The notes beneath the pieces are model-generated. The model had not been told where the DNA came from. It was given only the letters and a program-made list of their open reading frames with translations, and did no database searches. From Candidatus Poribacteria bacterium (GTDB taxonomy: Bacteria; Poribacteria; WGA-4E; WGA-3G): a stretch of DNA of 33,683 nt. The stretch spans positions 41,471 through 75,153 of the forward strand of contig JAGWBU010000006.1 of NCBI GenBank assembly GCA_021295735.1, in the 5' to 3' direction. Of the stretch, positions 23,114-32,402 are shown in pieces. Position numbers and translations under genes: made by a program. Every line of letters starts with the position of its first letter. Within the stretch, counting starts at the first letter, position 1.

Positions 23114-24007
23114 TTAGTTTTCGCGCCAAGGCGGCACAGCCCAAGTGTTCAACCAGTCCCATTTCCAGATAACCTGTTTCTCTGGCATTTTGACCTCGTA
23201 TTCTATGCCAGCAGTAAAAGGTAGGATTTGGGATTTTTCTCCTACAATCTCACGGATTGACTCAATGAACGCCATTTCATCGGTAACGTTTGGCGGCCAA
23301 TGCCCTTCCGGTATCGGATCGGATTTTCGGTCAGTGCGGTAATGTGTTGGTATCAAAAAATGAGGTCGGATGAGTTCTATCAATTCAATTAACCTCTGCT
23401 CAAGTCCTTTTCCAATACCAAGTTTCAGGTGAATCAGAAAATCAACCTTGCCTTGAAGGTTTGCCAGTGCTGCATAAGGTTCGTGCAAATCACCGATGTG
23501 TAGGATAGAGACATTCTTTGCCGGATGCGTTATAAGATAGCCGTTTGTTGGTATATCAGGCGTTTGGTTCTCGCCACTTTCAATTGTCTCAACGTGAATA
23601 GGACCAAGGTTAAGTATCTCTGAACCTTGAAACGAGCGTGACGTACCTTGCTTGTTGTTGAGATGTTTAGGATACAGAATCTGTACTTTATCGGCAGGAA
23701 CATGTTTCGTTATCGGTAAGTCGCGTTCAAAAGCGGCATCGCCGTATTTTTCATTGATAGGTTGAGCAGGTGAGATGCATCCGGGATTGACAAATAACTT
23801 TTTAAAACGCGTGCCGCAACACAATTTCCGTAAAGTAGCAGGGTGGCAATGGTCAAAATGCTCGTGGGAAATAAAGATATAATCGTATATCGGTTCGGCA
23901 TCCGCTAAGTTCTGATTGAACAGATAGGGGTCACAAGCGATATTAACATCGCCAAAGCGTGCGTCAAATGCCCCGCAACCCCACCATCTCAGAAATATGC
24001 TTTCCAT
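23114..24007 (-). CDS. MBL-fold metal-dependent hydrolase, UlaG-like
   Basis: 297 residues. The metallo-beta-lactamase motif H48-E-H50-F-D52-H53 (ISHEHFDHCH), D173 (HIGDLHEP) and H222 (IPTHYRT) supply the metal ligands. The pattern fits the UlaG/YcbL-like group of lactonases and phosphodiesterases. There is no signal peptide. The C-terminus is rich in tryptophan (KWDWLNTWAVPPW), which is unusual. AAGGGG precedes the ATG; vapC ends 28 bases before it. Confidence 0.85.
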   Translation of the reverse strand: MESIFLRWWGCGAFDARFGDVNIACDPYLFNQNLADAEPIYDYIFISHEHFDHCHPATLRKLCCGTRFKKLFVNPGCISPAQPINEKYGDAAFERDLPITKHVPADKVQILYPKHLNNKQGTSRSFQGSEILNLGPIHVETIESGENQTPDIPTNGYLITHPAKNVSILHIGDLHEPYAALANLQGKVDFLIHLKLGIGKGLEQRLIELIELIRPHFLIPTHYRTDRKSDPIPEGHWPPNVTDEMAFIESIREIVGEKSQILPFTAGIEYEVKMPEKQVIWKWDWLNTWAVPPWREN

Positions 24008-24035
24008 AACGAAACCCCTTTTTCTTCCTTATAGT

Positions 24036-24434
24036 TCAGTAAGGTCGGATAATTGCTAATCTTGGGATCATTTGGAAGTGGCGAGTGTTTTTTGTATAAA
24101 GAGTTGCATCGCGCTCCAGGACTGTTGCTGCGATAAGTGCATCTCCCATGAGAAGTCCGTGACTGAGAGCAAATGTTTCTATTAATTGATAGGCAACCTC
24201 TGAAGCAGTTGCAGTAATAGGCAGAATAGCACAGCCTTCAAGAAATTTCTGTGTTTGACTTAATTCAGTTTTGTTACGACATCCAACAACTAATTCTATT
24301 GCAGAGATAATGCTAATTTGGATTCCAACGTGCTGCTGCATTGTCAAAAAGGTGACTGCATCTTCGTTTTGCTTTGAAGCATGAATAAGAATATCGGTAT
24401 CAATTATTCCGTCCGTGTTATTCGTTCTAAACAT
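24036..24434 (-). CDS. vapC: VapC-like PIN-domain toxin
   Basis: 132 residues from the ATG at 24434 (AGAGAG before it), giving a 31-base overlap with the antitoxin gene; a longer frame to 24494 adds only antitoxin-overlapping residues. PIN residues are in place: D12/D14 (IIDTDILIHA), E47 (ISAIELVVG), D98 (LMGDALIAAT) and N116 (LYTKNTRHF). These coordinate Mg2+ in VapC RNases, which cut tRNA or rRNA. The order antitoxin-toxin with overlap is standard. No damage is seen, unlike the hicBA unit. Confidence 0.85.
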   Translation of the reverse strand: MFRTNNTDGIIDTDILIHASKQNEDAVTFLTMQQHVGIQISIISAIELVVGCRNKTELSQTQKFLEGCAILPITATASEVAYQLIETFALSHGLLMGDALIAATVLERDATLYTKNTRHFQMIPRLAIIRPY

Positions 24435-24676
24435 TTTTCTCTCTGTTTTCGAACCCAGGCTACACTGTCGCGCATATCCTCTCGGTCCGCCCACATTCCA
24501 AAGAAAGGTAGATTAACAAAGTTTTCGTGCTCATCGGATGTCGTGCTTTGGTTGTCTTCATCGGTATCAATCGGTTCAATTTGTATGCGAACTTTAGTGC
24601 CCTCAGGCAACGACAAAGGCTTAGATAAAACAATGCCGCCGTTGTTTACCTCGCCTTGTTCAATTATTAAAGCCAT
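24404..24676 (-). CDS. vapB: VapB-like antitoxin (AF2212/DUF104-type)
   Basis: 90 residues after a strong GAGGAG. The N-terminal half (GGIVLSKPLSLPEGTKVRIQIEP) is the small beta-rich DNA-binding domain of the AF2212-like antitoxins. An acidic linker follows, then LPFFGMWADREDMRDS with WVRKQREK, the toxin-binding tail seen in antitoxins paired with PIN toxins. It overlaps vapC by 31 bases. It probably represses its own unit and blocks VapC. Confidence 0.85.
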   Translation of the reverse strand: MALIIEQGEVNNGGIVLSKPLSLPEGTKVRIQIEPIDTDEDNQSTTSDEHENFVNLPFFGMWADREDMRDSVAWVRKQREKCLERITRTE

Positions 24677-24714
24677 TTTTATCTCTCCTCATATTTTATC
24701 GGACCAAATCAAAT

Positions 24715-26598
24715 TTACTTCATTAACCACATTTTCCGCACACTTTGGGTATTGCCTGCCTTGAACTGATAAAAATAGATTCCACTGGCAACAGTTTCGC
24801 CATTAGCGTTTTTCCCATCCCAGTATAATTTCTTTTCCCCACGCGACTGTTGTTCAAGTTTAAATTCTCGCACTAAATCTCCACTTTGAGAGTAAATTGA
24901 AAATTTTACATCACTGGATTCAAAAAGTTTATACGGAATCCACGTTTCAGGGTTAAACGGGTTAGGATAGTTTTGAAAAACTTCAGCAGTTTTTATCCTT
25001 CCCCATGTTGTCGCCTGTTTTCCTGTTGGTTCAACCGCTACAACAAACTTTTGTATTTCTCCTTCAGTAAAAATAAACATGTCTGATGCATAGATATCTT
25101 CATAGGTATCAATAATCCCTGATGGCCACGTAAGGGTAATAGAATCGATTTGAGAAGCACCTGCAAGTCCAAATTCAAGATCTAAACTGTCGCTACCGAG
25201 AAAACCGGTGCCGCAGATTAATTCTTGCGTTTGAACGAAGTCCTTTACTCTCACAGCAACCCGTGTGCCGATGCCATCGCGGTTACTCTTTGTTCCACGC
25301 AAACGAATTTGGAGGCGTTGATGCTTAGCTAAGTTGCGCCGAGTAGCATGTTCATTGCTCCGCCATGGAGGATCAAGGTCGTTTAGAAGAAGTGTATTGC
25401 CAGTGTTATTGACGACAAAGAAATCAACATCGCCATCGTTATCAAAATCTCCAGAAGTTGCACCGCGTGCGACAGCATCAACAGTGGCGTTGAGTTCATC
25501 GGAGCGATCAACAAACTTTCCATCTTTGGTATTATGATAGAGGCGGTTACGGTTGGTCTTTTGTGAATTATCTACATCACCGTTGACAACGTAAAGGTCA
25601 CGATATCCATCGTTGTCAAAGTCAACGAAGGTGGCGTACCACCCTACACCTACGTTCGCAACGCCAGCAGCTTCCGCAACGTTAGTGAAAGTGCCATTAC
25701 CGTTATTTCGCCAGAGGAGATCTTCATCGTAGTTTGTAACGAAAAGGTCAAGGTCGGTGTCATTATCATAATCTCCAACACAAAGCCCCATCGCGCCAGT
25801 CGGCTTTCCTCTGATGAGCGTAACAATGCCAGATTGTTCAGAAACATCTTCGAAAGTGCCATCCCCTCTGTTGCGATAAAGTTTATCGGGACCGTGGTCA
25901 TTTGCTACGAACAAATCAGCCCAAGTATCTCCATTGTAATCAAAGAAGATAGCGCCCCATGCAATTCCATCATCAGCAACCCCAGCTGCCTGCGTTATCT
26001 CTTCAAAGGTGCCATCCCCTTTGTTCCGATACAGCACATTAATTCTTGGAGCAGGTTCAAAAACTAAAAGGGAAGCAGGACGACCCCAGTTCGAAACATA
26101 GATATCCAACCAACCGTCGTGGTCATAATCGGCAATTGAGGCACTTGTGCCGTGCTGTGCATCTGTGACACCTGCCTCTTCGCTTACATCTGTGAAGGTG
26201 CCATCCCCATTGTTCATAAAGAGAAAGTTTGGTCCTGCACAGGTTACATAAAGATCGCGCCAGCCATCATTGTTGTAGTCAAACCAAACACATCCACGCC
26301 CATTTGGCGTGTCTGCAACCCCTGCTTTGGCAGCAATATCCGTGAATGTCCCATCGGCATTGTTGTGGTAAAGCGCGTTAGGCAAACCACCATCTCCAAC
26401 GACGAAGATGTCGAGCCAGCAGCCATCGTTATCATAGTCTACAGCGGCAGCACCGGGGCCCATCCAAGCCCCGGAATTTTCATCAACCGGAATCTCTCGT
26501 TGATGAACCCCTGCCGCTTGACTAACATCTGTGAAAGTCTCAGCCAGTAGGGGAGAAACGACACAGAAACAAAAAAAAATGATTAAACTGTATCGCAT
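24715..26598 (-). CDS. secreted CRTAC1-type FG-GAP/ASPIC protein with sorting tail
   Basis: About 627 residues from the ATG at 26598, which gives a clean signal peptide (MRYSLIIFFCFCVVSPLLA); the frame opens at a TTG overlapping the previous gene. Seven or so FG-GAP/VCBS repeats carry calcium-loop motifs (DYDNDGWLDIYVSN). Then comes an ASPIC/UnbV domain (SNRDGIGTRVAVRV, LTWPSGIIDTYEDI), the TTWG motif (VEPTGKQATTWGRIK), YPNPFNPETWIPY, and a FlgD-like C-terminal domain (VASGIYFYQFKAG) that marks proteins for outer-membrane export in sorting-domain systems. It probably sits on the cell surface as an adhesin or polysaccharide-binding protein. One calcium loop has an extra residue (DNDGCWLD). Confidence 0.88.
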   Translation of the reverse strand: MRYSLIIFFCFCVVSPLLAETFTDVSQAAGVHQREIPVDENSGAWMGPGAAAVDYDNDGCWLDIFVVGDGGLPNALYHNNADGTFTDIAAKAGVADTPNGRGCVWFDYNNDGWRDLYVTCAGPNFLFMNNGDGTFTDVSEEAGVTDAQHGTSASIADYDHDGWLDIYVSNWGRPASLLVFEPAPRINVLYRNKGDGTFEEITQAAGVADDGIAWGAIFFDYNGDTWADLFVANDHGPDKLYRNRGDGTFEDVSEQSGIVTLIRGKPTGAMGLCVGDYDNDTDLDLFVTNYDEDLLWRNNGNGTFTNVAEAAGVANVGVGWYATFVDFDNDGYRDLYVVNGDVDNSQKTNRNRLYHNTKDGKFVDRSDELNATVDAVARGATSGDFDNDGDVDFFVVNNTGNTLLLNDLDPPWRSNEHATRRNLAKHQRLQIRLRGTKSNRDGIGTRVAVRVKDFVQTQELICGTGFLGSDSLDLEFGLAGASQIDSITLTWPSGIIDTYEDIYASDMFIFTEGEIQKFVVAVEPTGKQATTWGRIKTAEVFQNYPNPFNPETWIPYKLFESSDVKFSIYSQSGDLVREFKLEQQSRGEKKLYWDGKNANGETVASGIYFYQFKAGNTQSVRKMWLMK

Positions 26599-26618
26599 TA
26601 CATCTACCATCCTTCGTA

Positions 26619-27413
26619 TCAATATCGGGTTTTAACTGCACCCCAAGTTGTTGTCGCTTTGCCGCCCGGTTCAACAGGGAAAGGATTCATATTATCTCTG
26701 AAGTATTCGTATTCTACCTCAAGATTACCAGTCGGATCCGCAACACCAGCATAGATTCCGAGCCAAAGCGGTGGAGTCAGGGCAAAGTTCGCATTTTCGT
26801 GGATTACTAACCAATCCCCATCTGCTTCGGTTTTATACCATGCAGAATACTGATCACCATTTTTCTTGAGCCTAAGAAACAACTCAGTGTCACCAAATTC
26901 CGGTTTCCATCCAATATCGCCACCTGGTCTTAAACCGGCTCCTTTGGTTTGGTACTGGATATGCCCTCTGTTAGCGGCATCTCTCGACCAAAATTTAATG
27001 GTCACCCAGTTATTATCAGCAGGACTTTTTACAAGAAGTCCGTTTACACCAGAACTGGTATCCCATTTAGCGAAAAAATGCGTTTCTACATCAAACATGT
27101 CAGCCTCAGTTTCTTGATAAAGAAAATGACTTGCATCCCCTTGCCATATATTCCGGTTGGGTTCACTATCAATGTATAGAAAATCCTCACGGGTTTCCCC
27201 GACATCCCATTTAGGCGGTTCGTTTTGCCATTTCCAATCAGGATTTTTTAATTTACCCCCTTCAAATGGGTCACCGAATGAGTCTGCTGCGTCTACGCCA
27301 CCTACCCAAATCGTTAGCGTAGCAAACATACAAGCGATAATACAATAAAAAAGAATTTTCCCACGCACAAGATGGGAATTTTGTAAATAAGCGTTTAAAT
27401 TTCGATTTTTCAT
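26619..27413 (-). CDS. secreted lectin-like (DUF1349-type) protein with TTWG C-terminus, copy 2
   Basis: 264 residues: basic start, hydrophobic segment 17-38, cleavage near VDA, then a concanavalin-like fold (FGDPFEGGKLKNPDWKW, YIDSEPNRNIW, VNGLLVKSPADNNWVTIKFW, RLKKNGDQYSAWYK). This pattern resembles DUF1349 / GH43-C2 lectin-like domains. It ends PVEPGGKATTTWGAVKTRY. It is a near duplicate of the gene at 27561, differing most at the two ends. AGGAGA precedes the ATG. It is followed directly by the CRTAC1 gene. Confidence 0.8.
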   Translation of the reverse strand: MKNRNLNAYLQNSHLVRGKILFYCIIACMFATLTIWVGGVDAADSFGDPFEGGKLKNPDWKWQNEPPKWDVGETREDFLYIDSEPNRNIWQGDASHFLYQETEADMFDVETHFFAKWDTSSGVNGLLVKSPADNNWVTIKFWSRDAANRGHIQYQTKGAGLRPGGDIGWKPEFGDTELFLRLKKNGDQYSAWYKTEADGDWLVIHENANFALTPPLWLGIYAGVADPTGNLEVEYEYFRDNMNPFPVEPGGKATTTWGAVKTRY

Positions 27414-27560
27414 TTTATCTCCTAACGTAAGATTAAAGAAATTTCCTTGCTACAAACTTTAACCATACCATTTCTACGTAAACAAAAATATTATCTACAG
27501 TTATTGAACACTTTTTGTATGCGGAAAAGGTGGGCAAACCCTGGTCTACCCACCTTAGAA

Positions 27561-28322
27561 CTAATAACGGGACTTTACTTTACCCCATGTTGTTGCTATC
27601 TTTCCTTCAGGTTCAACATCAGTGAGGTTTATATTGTCTTGGAAATATTCGTATTCAACCTCAAGACTTCCTGAACCTGCGGCAACACCCGCATAGATGC
27701 CGAGCCAAAGTGGCGGAGTCAGGTTAAAGCTTGCATTTTCGTGGATTACCAACCAATCTCCGTCCGCTTCGGTTTTATACCATGCAGAATACTGATTTCC
27801 ATCTTTCTTGAGTCTAAAGAACAACTCAGTGTCACCAAATTCCGGTTTCCATCCAATATCACCACCTGGTCTTAAACCGGCTTGTCTGGTTTGATACTGA
27901 ATATGGCCTCTGTTAGCGGCATCTCTCGACCAAAATTTGATAGTTACCCAGTTATTGTCAGCTGGGCTTTTCACAAGAAGCCCGTTGACTCCAGAATCGG
28001 TATCCCATTTAGCAAAAAAATGCGTTTCTACATCAAACATGTCAGCCTCAGTTTCCTGATACAGAAAATGGGAAGCGTCCGATGCCCAGACATTGCGGTT
28101 AGGTTCACTGTCAATGTATAGGAAACCTTCGCGGGTTGTGCCGAGATCCCAAGTCGGCGGTTCGTTTTGCCATTTCCAATTGGGATTCTGCAATTCGCCA
28201 CCATCAAACGAGTCACCGAATGAATCTGCTGCATCCGCAGTAATTATCCATGCAGACATTGATGTGAGTAAACAGACGATTGCATTATAACAAACAATTT
28301 TCCAAAAATTTCCGTTTTTCAT
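27561..28322 (-). CDS. secreted lectin-like (DUF1349-type) protein with TTWG C-terminus, copy 1
   Basis: 253 residues with a signal peptide (hydrophobic 9-25, cleavage near TADA). The body is almost identical to copy 2: ETEADMFDVETHFFAKWDT and NRGHIQYQT are unchanged, giving well over 80% identity by eye. It ends DVEPEGKIATTWGKVKSRY. It is preceded by its own promoter (28344-28372) and GGAGG. It probably binds carbohydrate outside the cell; no catalytic residues could be named. Confidence 0.82.
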   Translation of the reverse strand: MKNGNFWKIVCYNAIVCLLTSMSAWIITADAADSFGDSFDGGELQNPNWKWQNEPPTWDLGTTREGFLYIDSEPNRNVWASDASHFLYQETEADMFDVETHFFAKWDTDSGVNGLLVKSPADNNWVTIKFWSRDAANRGHIQYQTRQAGLRPGGDIGWKPEFGDTELFFRLKKDGNQYSAWYKTEADGDWLVIHENASFNLTPPLWLGIYAGVAAGSGSLEVEYEYFQDNINLTDVEPEGKIATTWGKVKSRY

Positions 28323-28343
28323 AAAAATATCCTCCTATCTTTA

Positions 28344-28372
28344 ATTTTAAGGTTGATTGACGGAATTGTCAA
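28344..28372 (-). promoter_or_regulatory. sigma70-type promoter of the lectin-like pair
   Basis: TTGACA (28367-28372), a 17-base spacer and TAAAAT (28344-28349), ending 6 bases from the stop codon of the CRTAC1 gene upstream. The start is about 15 bases before the ATG at 28322. Confidence 0.65.
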
Positions 28373-28377
28373 GTGAA

Positions 28378-30048
28378 TTAGCGGTTTTCTTTTATACGGG
28401 TAACTTGATTCGCTGAAATATTTTCAAGTCTTTGGATATGTCCTCCTTGCCATCTTACCTCAATTGATTGCACTTTTGAATGTGTGCCAAGTCCGAAAAG
28501 AAGTGTGCGCTCGTTCCCAGAGGCGTAGCTGCCGCCGCAAGTAACTTCTTTGACTTGCGTTTTTTCACCTGCCTGTACCTGCACTTTAGCACCGATTCCG
28601 TCCCGGTTGCTCTTTGTACCGACTAATTGGACTTTTAACCAATTGTTTGCCACTCGGGAATCGTTTCGTAAAAGCACAGTACTCTCGCTGCAACAGGAGA
28701 CCAGAATATCTGCATCACCATCGTTATCATAATCACCGATAGCAGTGCCGCGCGCAACAACAGGACGTGTGAAAAACATCCCTGCTGCTTTAGTTATTTC
28801 TTTGAAATTTCCAGTTCCGGTGTTTTCAAAAAGTTGGCATTTCTGTTTGTAGGCGAGGGAAGGTGTGATGTGTGCGACATTGTCCCACACATGTCCATTT
28901 GCAACAAAGAGGTCTAATACGCCGTTATTGTCTGCATCAAGAAATTGTGTGCCAAATCCGAGTTGTGAAAAACTGGGTTCGGCAAGTCCAGTTTCAAAGG
29001 TAGTCATTGTGTAAAAGCCATCACCATCGTTGTGAAAAAGACTATTGACTTCCAACGAGAAATTTGTGACAAAAAGGTCTAACAACCCGTCATTATCGTA
29101 ATCACCATTTGCAATTCCCATACTTGCTGTAGAGCGCCCCTCTGAGTTATACGCAATTCCTGCTGTGATTGCAACATCAGTAAACGTACCATCACCATTG
29201 TTACGATAGAGAAAATCTTGGACTGCATCGTTTGCTACAAAAATATCTGGATAACCATCACTGTTGTAATCTGTAAAGAGGACACCTAACCCTTTCCCAG
29301 CATTGCGCACGCCTGACCGCCCAGTGACATCCGTGAAGGTGCCATCGCCGTTGTTACGGTAAAGTGTGTCTGATGCACCTGGATATTCATGTGGCCCGCA
29401 ATATATATGAACCCCTTCTAGCAAACACGCGTGAGCCGTTTCAATCTGATAATCAAGATAGTTCACAACATACAAATCAAGGTATCCATCAAGGTTGTAG
29501 TCGCCGAATGACGCACTCACGCTCCAGTGAGAATCGCCAACACCCGCATCTGACGTAACATCGGTGAAAGTGCCATTACCATTATTGCGGTAGAGTTGAT
29601 TCCTCCCAAAATTTGTCAGATATAGGTCTGCATCACCATCGTTGTCATAATCAGCAGACAGACATCCCATTCCGTAACCGTTATTTTTCTGAAATCCAGC
29701 TTTAGCGGAGACATCCGTAAACGTGCCATCACCGTTGTTACGATAAAGAACATTCATCTCATCAGGTTGGGTGCGAGGTTGAGAGGCGTTCTCACAAGAT
29801 TTGCCACTGTTGACAAGATAGATATCAAGGAAACCATCGTTGTTATAATCAAAAAATAGGCAACCAGCCCCCATCGTTTCGGGTAGATATTTTTCTTCAG
29901 ATGCACCGTTGATGTGTTTGAAACGAATTCCAGCCGCTTCGGTTTGTTCGGAAAAATGGATAGATGTTTCATCGGCATTCAAGGACTGGATATTTAGAAA
30001 CAAAAGGATGCCGGTAAGTAAAAAAGATGGTGAAATATGCCATCGCAT
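28378..30048 (-). CDS. secreted CRTAC1-type FG-GAP/ASPIC protein without sorting tail
   Basis: 556 residues with a signal peptide (PSFLLTGILLFLNIQSLNA). FG-GAP/VCBS repeats dominate (LYRNNGDGTFTDVS, DYDNDGDADLYLTN), each with DxDxDG calcium-binding loops, followed by the ASPIC/UnbV domain (SNRDGIGAKVQVQ, EVRWQGGHIQRLENI). Unlike the longer relative at 24715 it stops right after this domain, with no TTWG motif or sorting tail. Start at ATG 30048, with no clear Shine-Dalgarno signal; the TPR gene ends 26 bases before it, so coupling is likely. Likely role: extracellular calcium-dependent adhesion or scaffold. Confidence 0.87.
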   Translation of the reverse strand: MRWHISPSFLLTGILLFLNIQSLNADETSIHFSEQTEAAGIRFKHINGASEEKYLPETMGAGCLFFDYNNDGFLDIYLVNSGKSCENASQPRTQPDEMNVLYRNNGDGTFTDVSAKAGFQKNNGYGMGCLSADYDNDGDADLYLTNFGRNQLYRNNGNGTFTDVTSDAGVGDSHWSVSASFGDYNLDGYLDLYVVNYLDYQIETAHACLLEGVHIYCGPHEYPGASDTLYRNNGDGTFTDVTGRSGVRNAGKGLGVLFTDYNSDGYPDIFVANDAVQDFLYRNNGDGTFTDVAITAGIAYNSEGRSTASMGIANGDYDNDGLLDLFVTNFSLEVNSLFHNDGDGFYTMTTFETGLAEPSFSQLGFGTQFLDADNNGVLDLFVANGHVWDNVAHITPSLAYKQKCQLFENTGTGNFKEITKAAGMFFTRPVVARGTAIGDYDNDGDADILVSCCSESTVLLRNDSRVANNWLKVQLVGTKSNRDGIGAKVQVQAGEKTQVKEVTCGGSYASGNERTLLFGLGTHSKVQSIEVRWQGGHIQRLENISANQVTRIKENR

Positions 30049-30074
30049 AAGATTAATTATGACGTGTTTATCTA

Positions 30075-32375
30075 TTAAGGAGATTTGGACTCTGTGTCTT
30101 TCATTAACTTCGTAATTTTATCTAACTGTTGGCGTGCATGCGGAACAATACTATTGTTCGGATGTGTTGTAAGCAGTGTCGTGTAGGTATCCATAGCACT
30201 CTTAAAATCCTTCTTTTTCTGATAGATTTCAGCGATTTGCGTGAGGGCTTCCGCCGCTAATTGGCTTTCTTGCGAAACGATTTGCCGATATGAATGAATA
30301 GCATCGCCATAAGCGTTTTGGGAGCGATATATTGAACCGAGAAGCATCCACACATCATCAACGATTAGAGATTTTGGGTAAAGTGAAATCGTATCCTCAC
30401 ACTGTGTTATCGATGCTTCAATATCACCGTTCAGGTAGAGTTGAAGGGCGTTGGCATAATCGGTTAGCGGTAGTGTGAGATAGTCAGTATTGTCTTGGAG
30501 TAACACAATTCGTTCAAGGGCATCGTTTGTGAGTTTATCCGATTTTGAGAGACTAACCACTTTTCTATACTCAGCAGCAGCGTTGTCGAATTCTGTCGCG
30601 AAGAAGTAGGAGTCTCCAATTAGTTTTCGTGCAGCAGCACTTGAACGACTGGCACTGTCCGCTATCGGTGTCAACACCTGTCTTGCAAGAGTATATCTCT
30701 TCAGAAAAATATGGCATTCCCCTAAAATCAATTGTGCTTCCATAAATTGATTGGATATTAACTGGTGTGTAAGCACGGGTTGGATGGTCATTTGTGCTGC
30801 TTTGGGATCGTGAAGTCCGTGTAATTGTATCTGCGCGAGCAGAAGCTGACTGTCAATAGAAGCAGCACTGTTTCTGTCCAATTCTTTCAAGGTGTTAACT
30901 GCCTCATCCCACTGCTCAGCATTTTGATATAATTTTGCAAGTTTATATTGTGAATTTGTGCGTATCCTTATGTCCCTTGAAAGTTGCAAGAGTGTTTTGT
31001 AGAATTCAATTGCCGATGGATTTTGATTGCGTTCTAAGATATCCGCGAATCTTCCCAAAGTTGCATCAATTGAAGTGGGATAGTTTCGGTGAAGTTGTGT
31101 GAAGGTTTTAAGTGCTTCGTCAAGTTGCCCTGCATAGAAAAAAAGTTCTCCTAAAGTCAAAGCATTGTTGAGATTTCGCGGTGCAGCCCTGTGTGCGTTT
31201 TGAAACTGTGCTATCAGTTTTTCACGAAGCGGTTTTTGTCTGTCACCTTGATAAATATCAAGCATGGCTTCCCATATCGATTCACGTTGGCTACCGCTGG
31301 GACCAACGTTTTGTAAGCCATCAAGATAGGTAGTGGCAGCCTTCTCAATATTCCCTTGAATTTTATATGCTGCTGCAAGCTGAATATACAAGTACCCGTA
31401 TTGTGTATTCTGCTTTATTGCTTGCTGAAACGCTTCTATCGCTTCAGGATACATCTTATGCGAAAGATAAATCGCACCAAGCTGCTGGTATTGATCAAAT
31501 TCACCTGTTACCAGTTTTTTCCATTCGGCTATTGCTTGTTCCTTATTGCCGAGTTCAATGTAGAGAGAACCAAGTTTTCGTCGAATAGATATATTTGACG
31601 GATTTTTTTCAAGCACCTCTTTATAGAGTTCCAGTGCTTTCTGACTTTTCCCTTGTTGTTGATATAGATTTGCAAGCTCCTCTAAAAGTGTAGTATCGGA
31701 CGGATTTAATTTCATTCGTTCCGTAATAAGTTTCTCAGCATCTGCATGCCGCTCATTTTGCGTATATAAGCGAACAAGGCTACTTACTGCACTTGAGCGA
31801 TAGATGGAATTCGGAAAATTATCAAGGAAGGACTTGTAACTTGCCATCGCATCCTCATGTTTTCCTTCTATGTATTCGTAGTACGCAGTAAGGTAGGCAG
31901 CAACAGCAGCAGCGGAACTATTAGGATGTTGTTTCACAATCTGCTTGCATAGTACAATAGCCTCTTTAAATTGATAGCGTTGCCGATAAAGATTTGAGAG
32001 TTGATGCACAGCTTGCGTTGCGTAAGACCCGTCAGGATTTTCATCAATAATCTCTTTAAAGATGCGGCGTGCCTCTGCATCTTCACCAAGTTTCGCGTAG
32101 CTTTGACCTAACATAAGCCGCATAGAATCTTTCTGTGTCTGCGTAAGTTCGGTTTTTAGCAGTACCTTATACGCTTTAATCGCCTCGGCATAATTACGTT
32201 CATAATAGTGATCGTTTGCATCCTGAATAGCATTTAATGTTTGGGTTCTTGCCGCTTGGTCATTATTAGGTTGCCCCTGTGCAAAGACATTAGGGCAAGT
32301 ACCGACAAAGAAGAGTAGCGTTATAATTGGTACTAATATTGAAATTCGCTTTAAGTAAGTGATTGTTTGTAGCAT
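30075..32375 (-). CDS. exported TPR-repeat protein
   Basis: 766 residues: a hydrophobic N-terminal segment (ISILVPIITLLFFVGTCPNVFA), then tetratricopeptide repeats over nearly the whole length. Examples: YAEAIKAYKVLL, SQKALELYKEVLEKNPSN, YPEAIEAFQQAI, YGDAIHSYRQIV, and FKSAMDTYTTLLTTHPNN near the end. TPR arrays bind other proteins; an exported one could organise envelope or secretion complexes. It heads the run of exported proteins and its stop is 26 bases from the CRTAC1 start. AAGGAAA lies 13 bases before the ATG. Confidence 0.88.
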   Translation of the reverse strand: MLQTITYLKRISILVPIITLLFFVGTCPNVFAQGQPNNDQAARTQTLNAIQDANDHYYERNYAEAIKAYKVLLKTELTQTQKDSMRLMLGQSYAKLGEDAEARRIFKEIIDENPDGSYATQAVHQLSNLYRQRYQFKEAIVLCKQIVKQHPNSSAAAVAAYLTAYYEYIEGKHEDAMASYKSFLDNFPNSIYRSSAVSSLVRLYTQNERHADAEKLITERMKLNPSDTTLLEELANLYQQQGKSQKALELYKEVLEKNPSNISIRRKLGSLYIELGNKEQAIAEWKKLVTGEFDQYQQLGAIYLSHKMYPEAIEAFQQAIKQNTQYGYLYIQLAAAYKIQGNIEKAATTYLDGLQNVGPSGSQRESIWEAMLDIYQGDRQKPLREKLIAQFQNAHRAAPRNLNNALTLGELFFYAGQLDEALKTFTQLHRNYPTSIDATLGRFADILERNQNPSAIEFYKTLLQLSRDIRIRTNSQYKLAKLYQNAEQWDEAVNTLKELDRNSAASIDSQLLLAQIQLHGLHDPKAAQMTIQPVLTHQLISNQFMEAQLILGECHIFLKRYTLARQVLTPIADSASRSSAAARKLIGDSYFFATEFDNAAAEYRKVVSLSKSDKLTNDALERIVLLQDNTDYLTLPLTDYANALQLYLNGDIEASITQCEDTISLYPKSLIVDDVWMLLGSIYRSQNAYGDAIHSYRQIVSQESQLAAEALTQIAEIYQKKKDFKSAMDTYTTLLTTHPNNSIVPHARQQLDKITKLMKDTESKSP

Positions 32376-32402
32376 TTTAGTGTCTGTTTCCTTTTCTATC
32401 TA

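Noticed and set aside
25000..30000. Tandem DNA repeats in the CRTAC1 genes as mobile elements
   Set aside because: The recurring GGTGCCATC...GTTACGATA pieces are codons of FG-GAP protein repeats, not separate elements.
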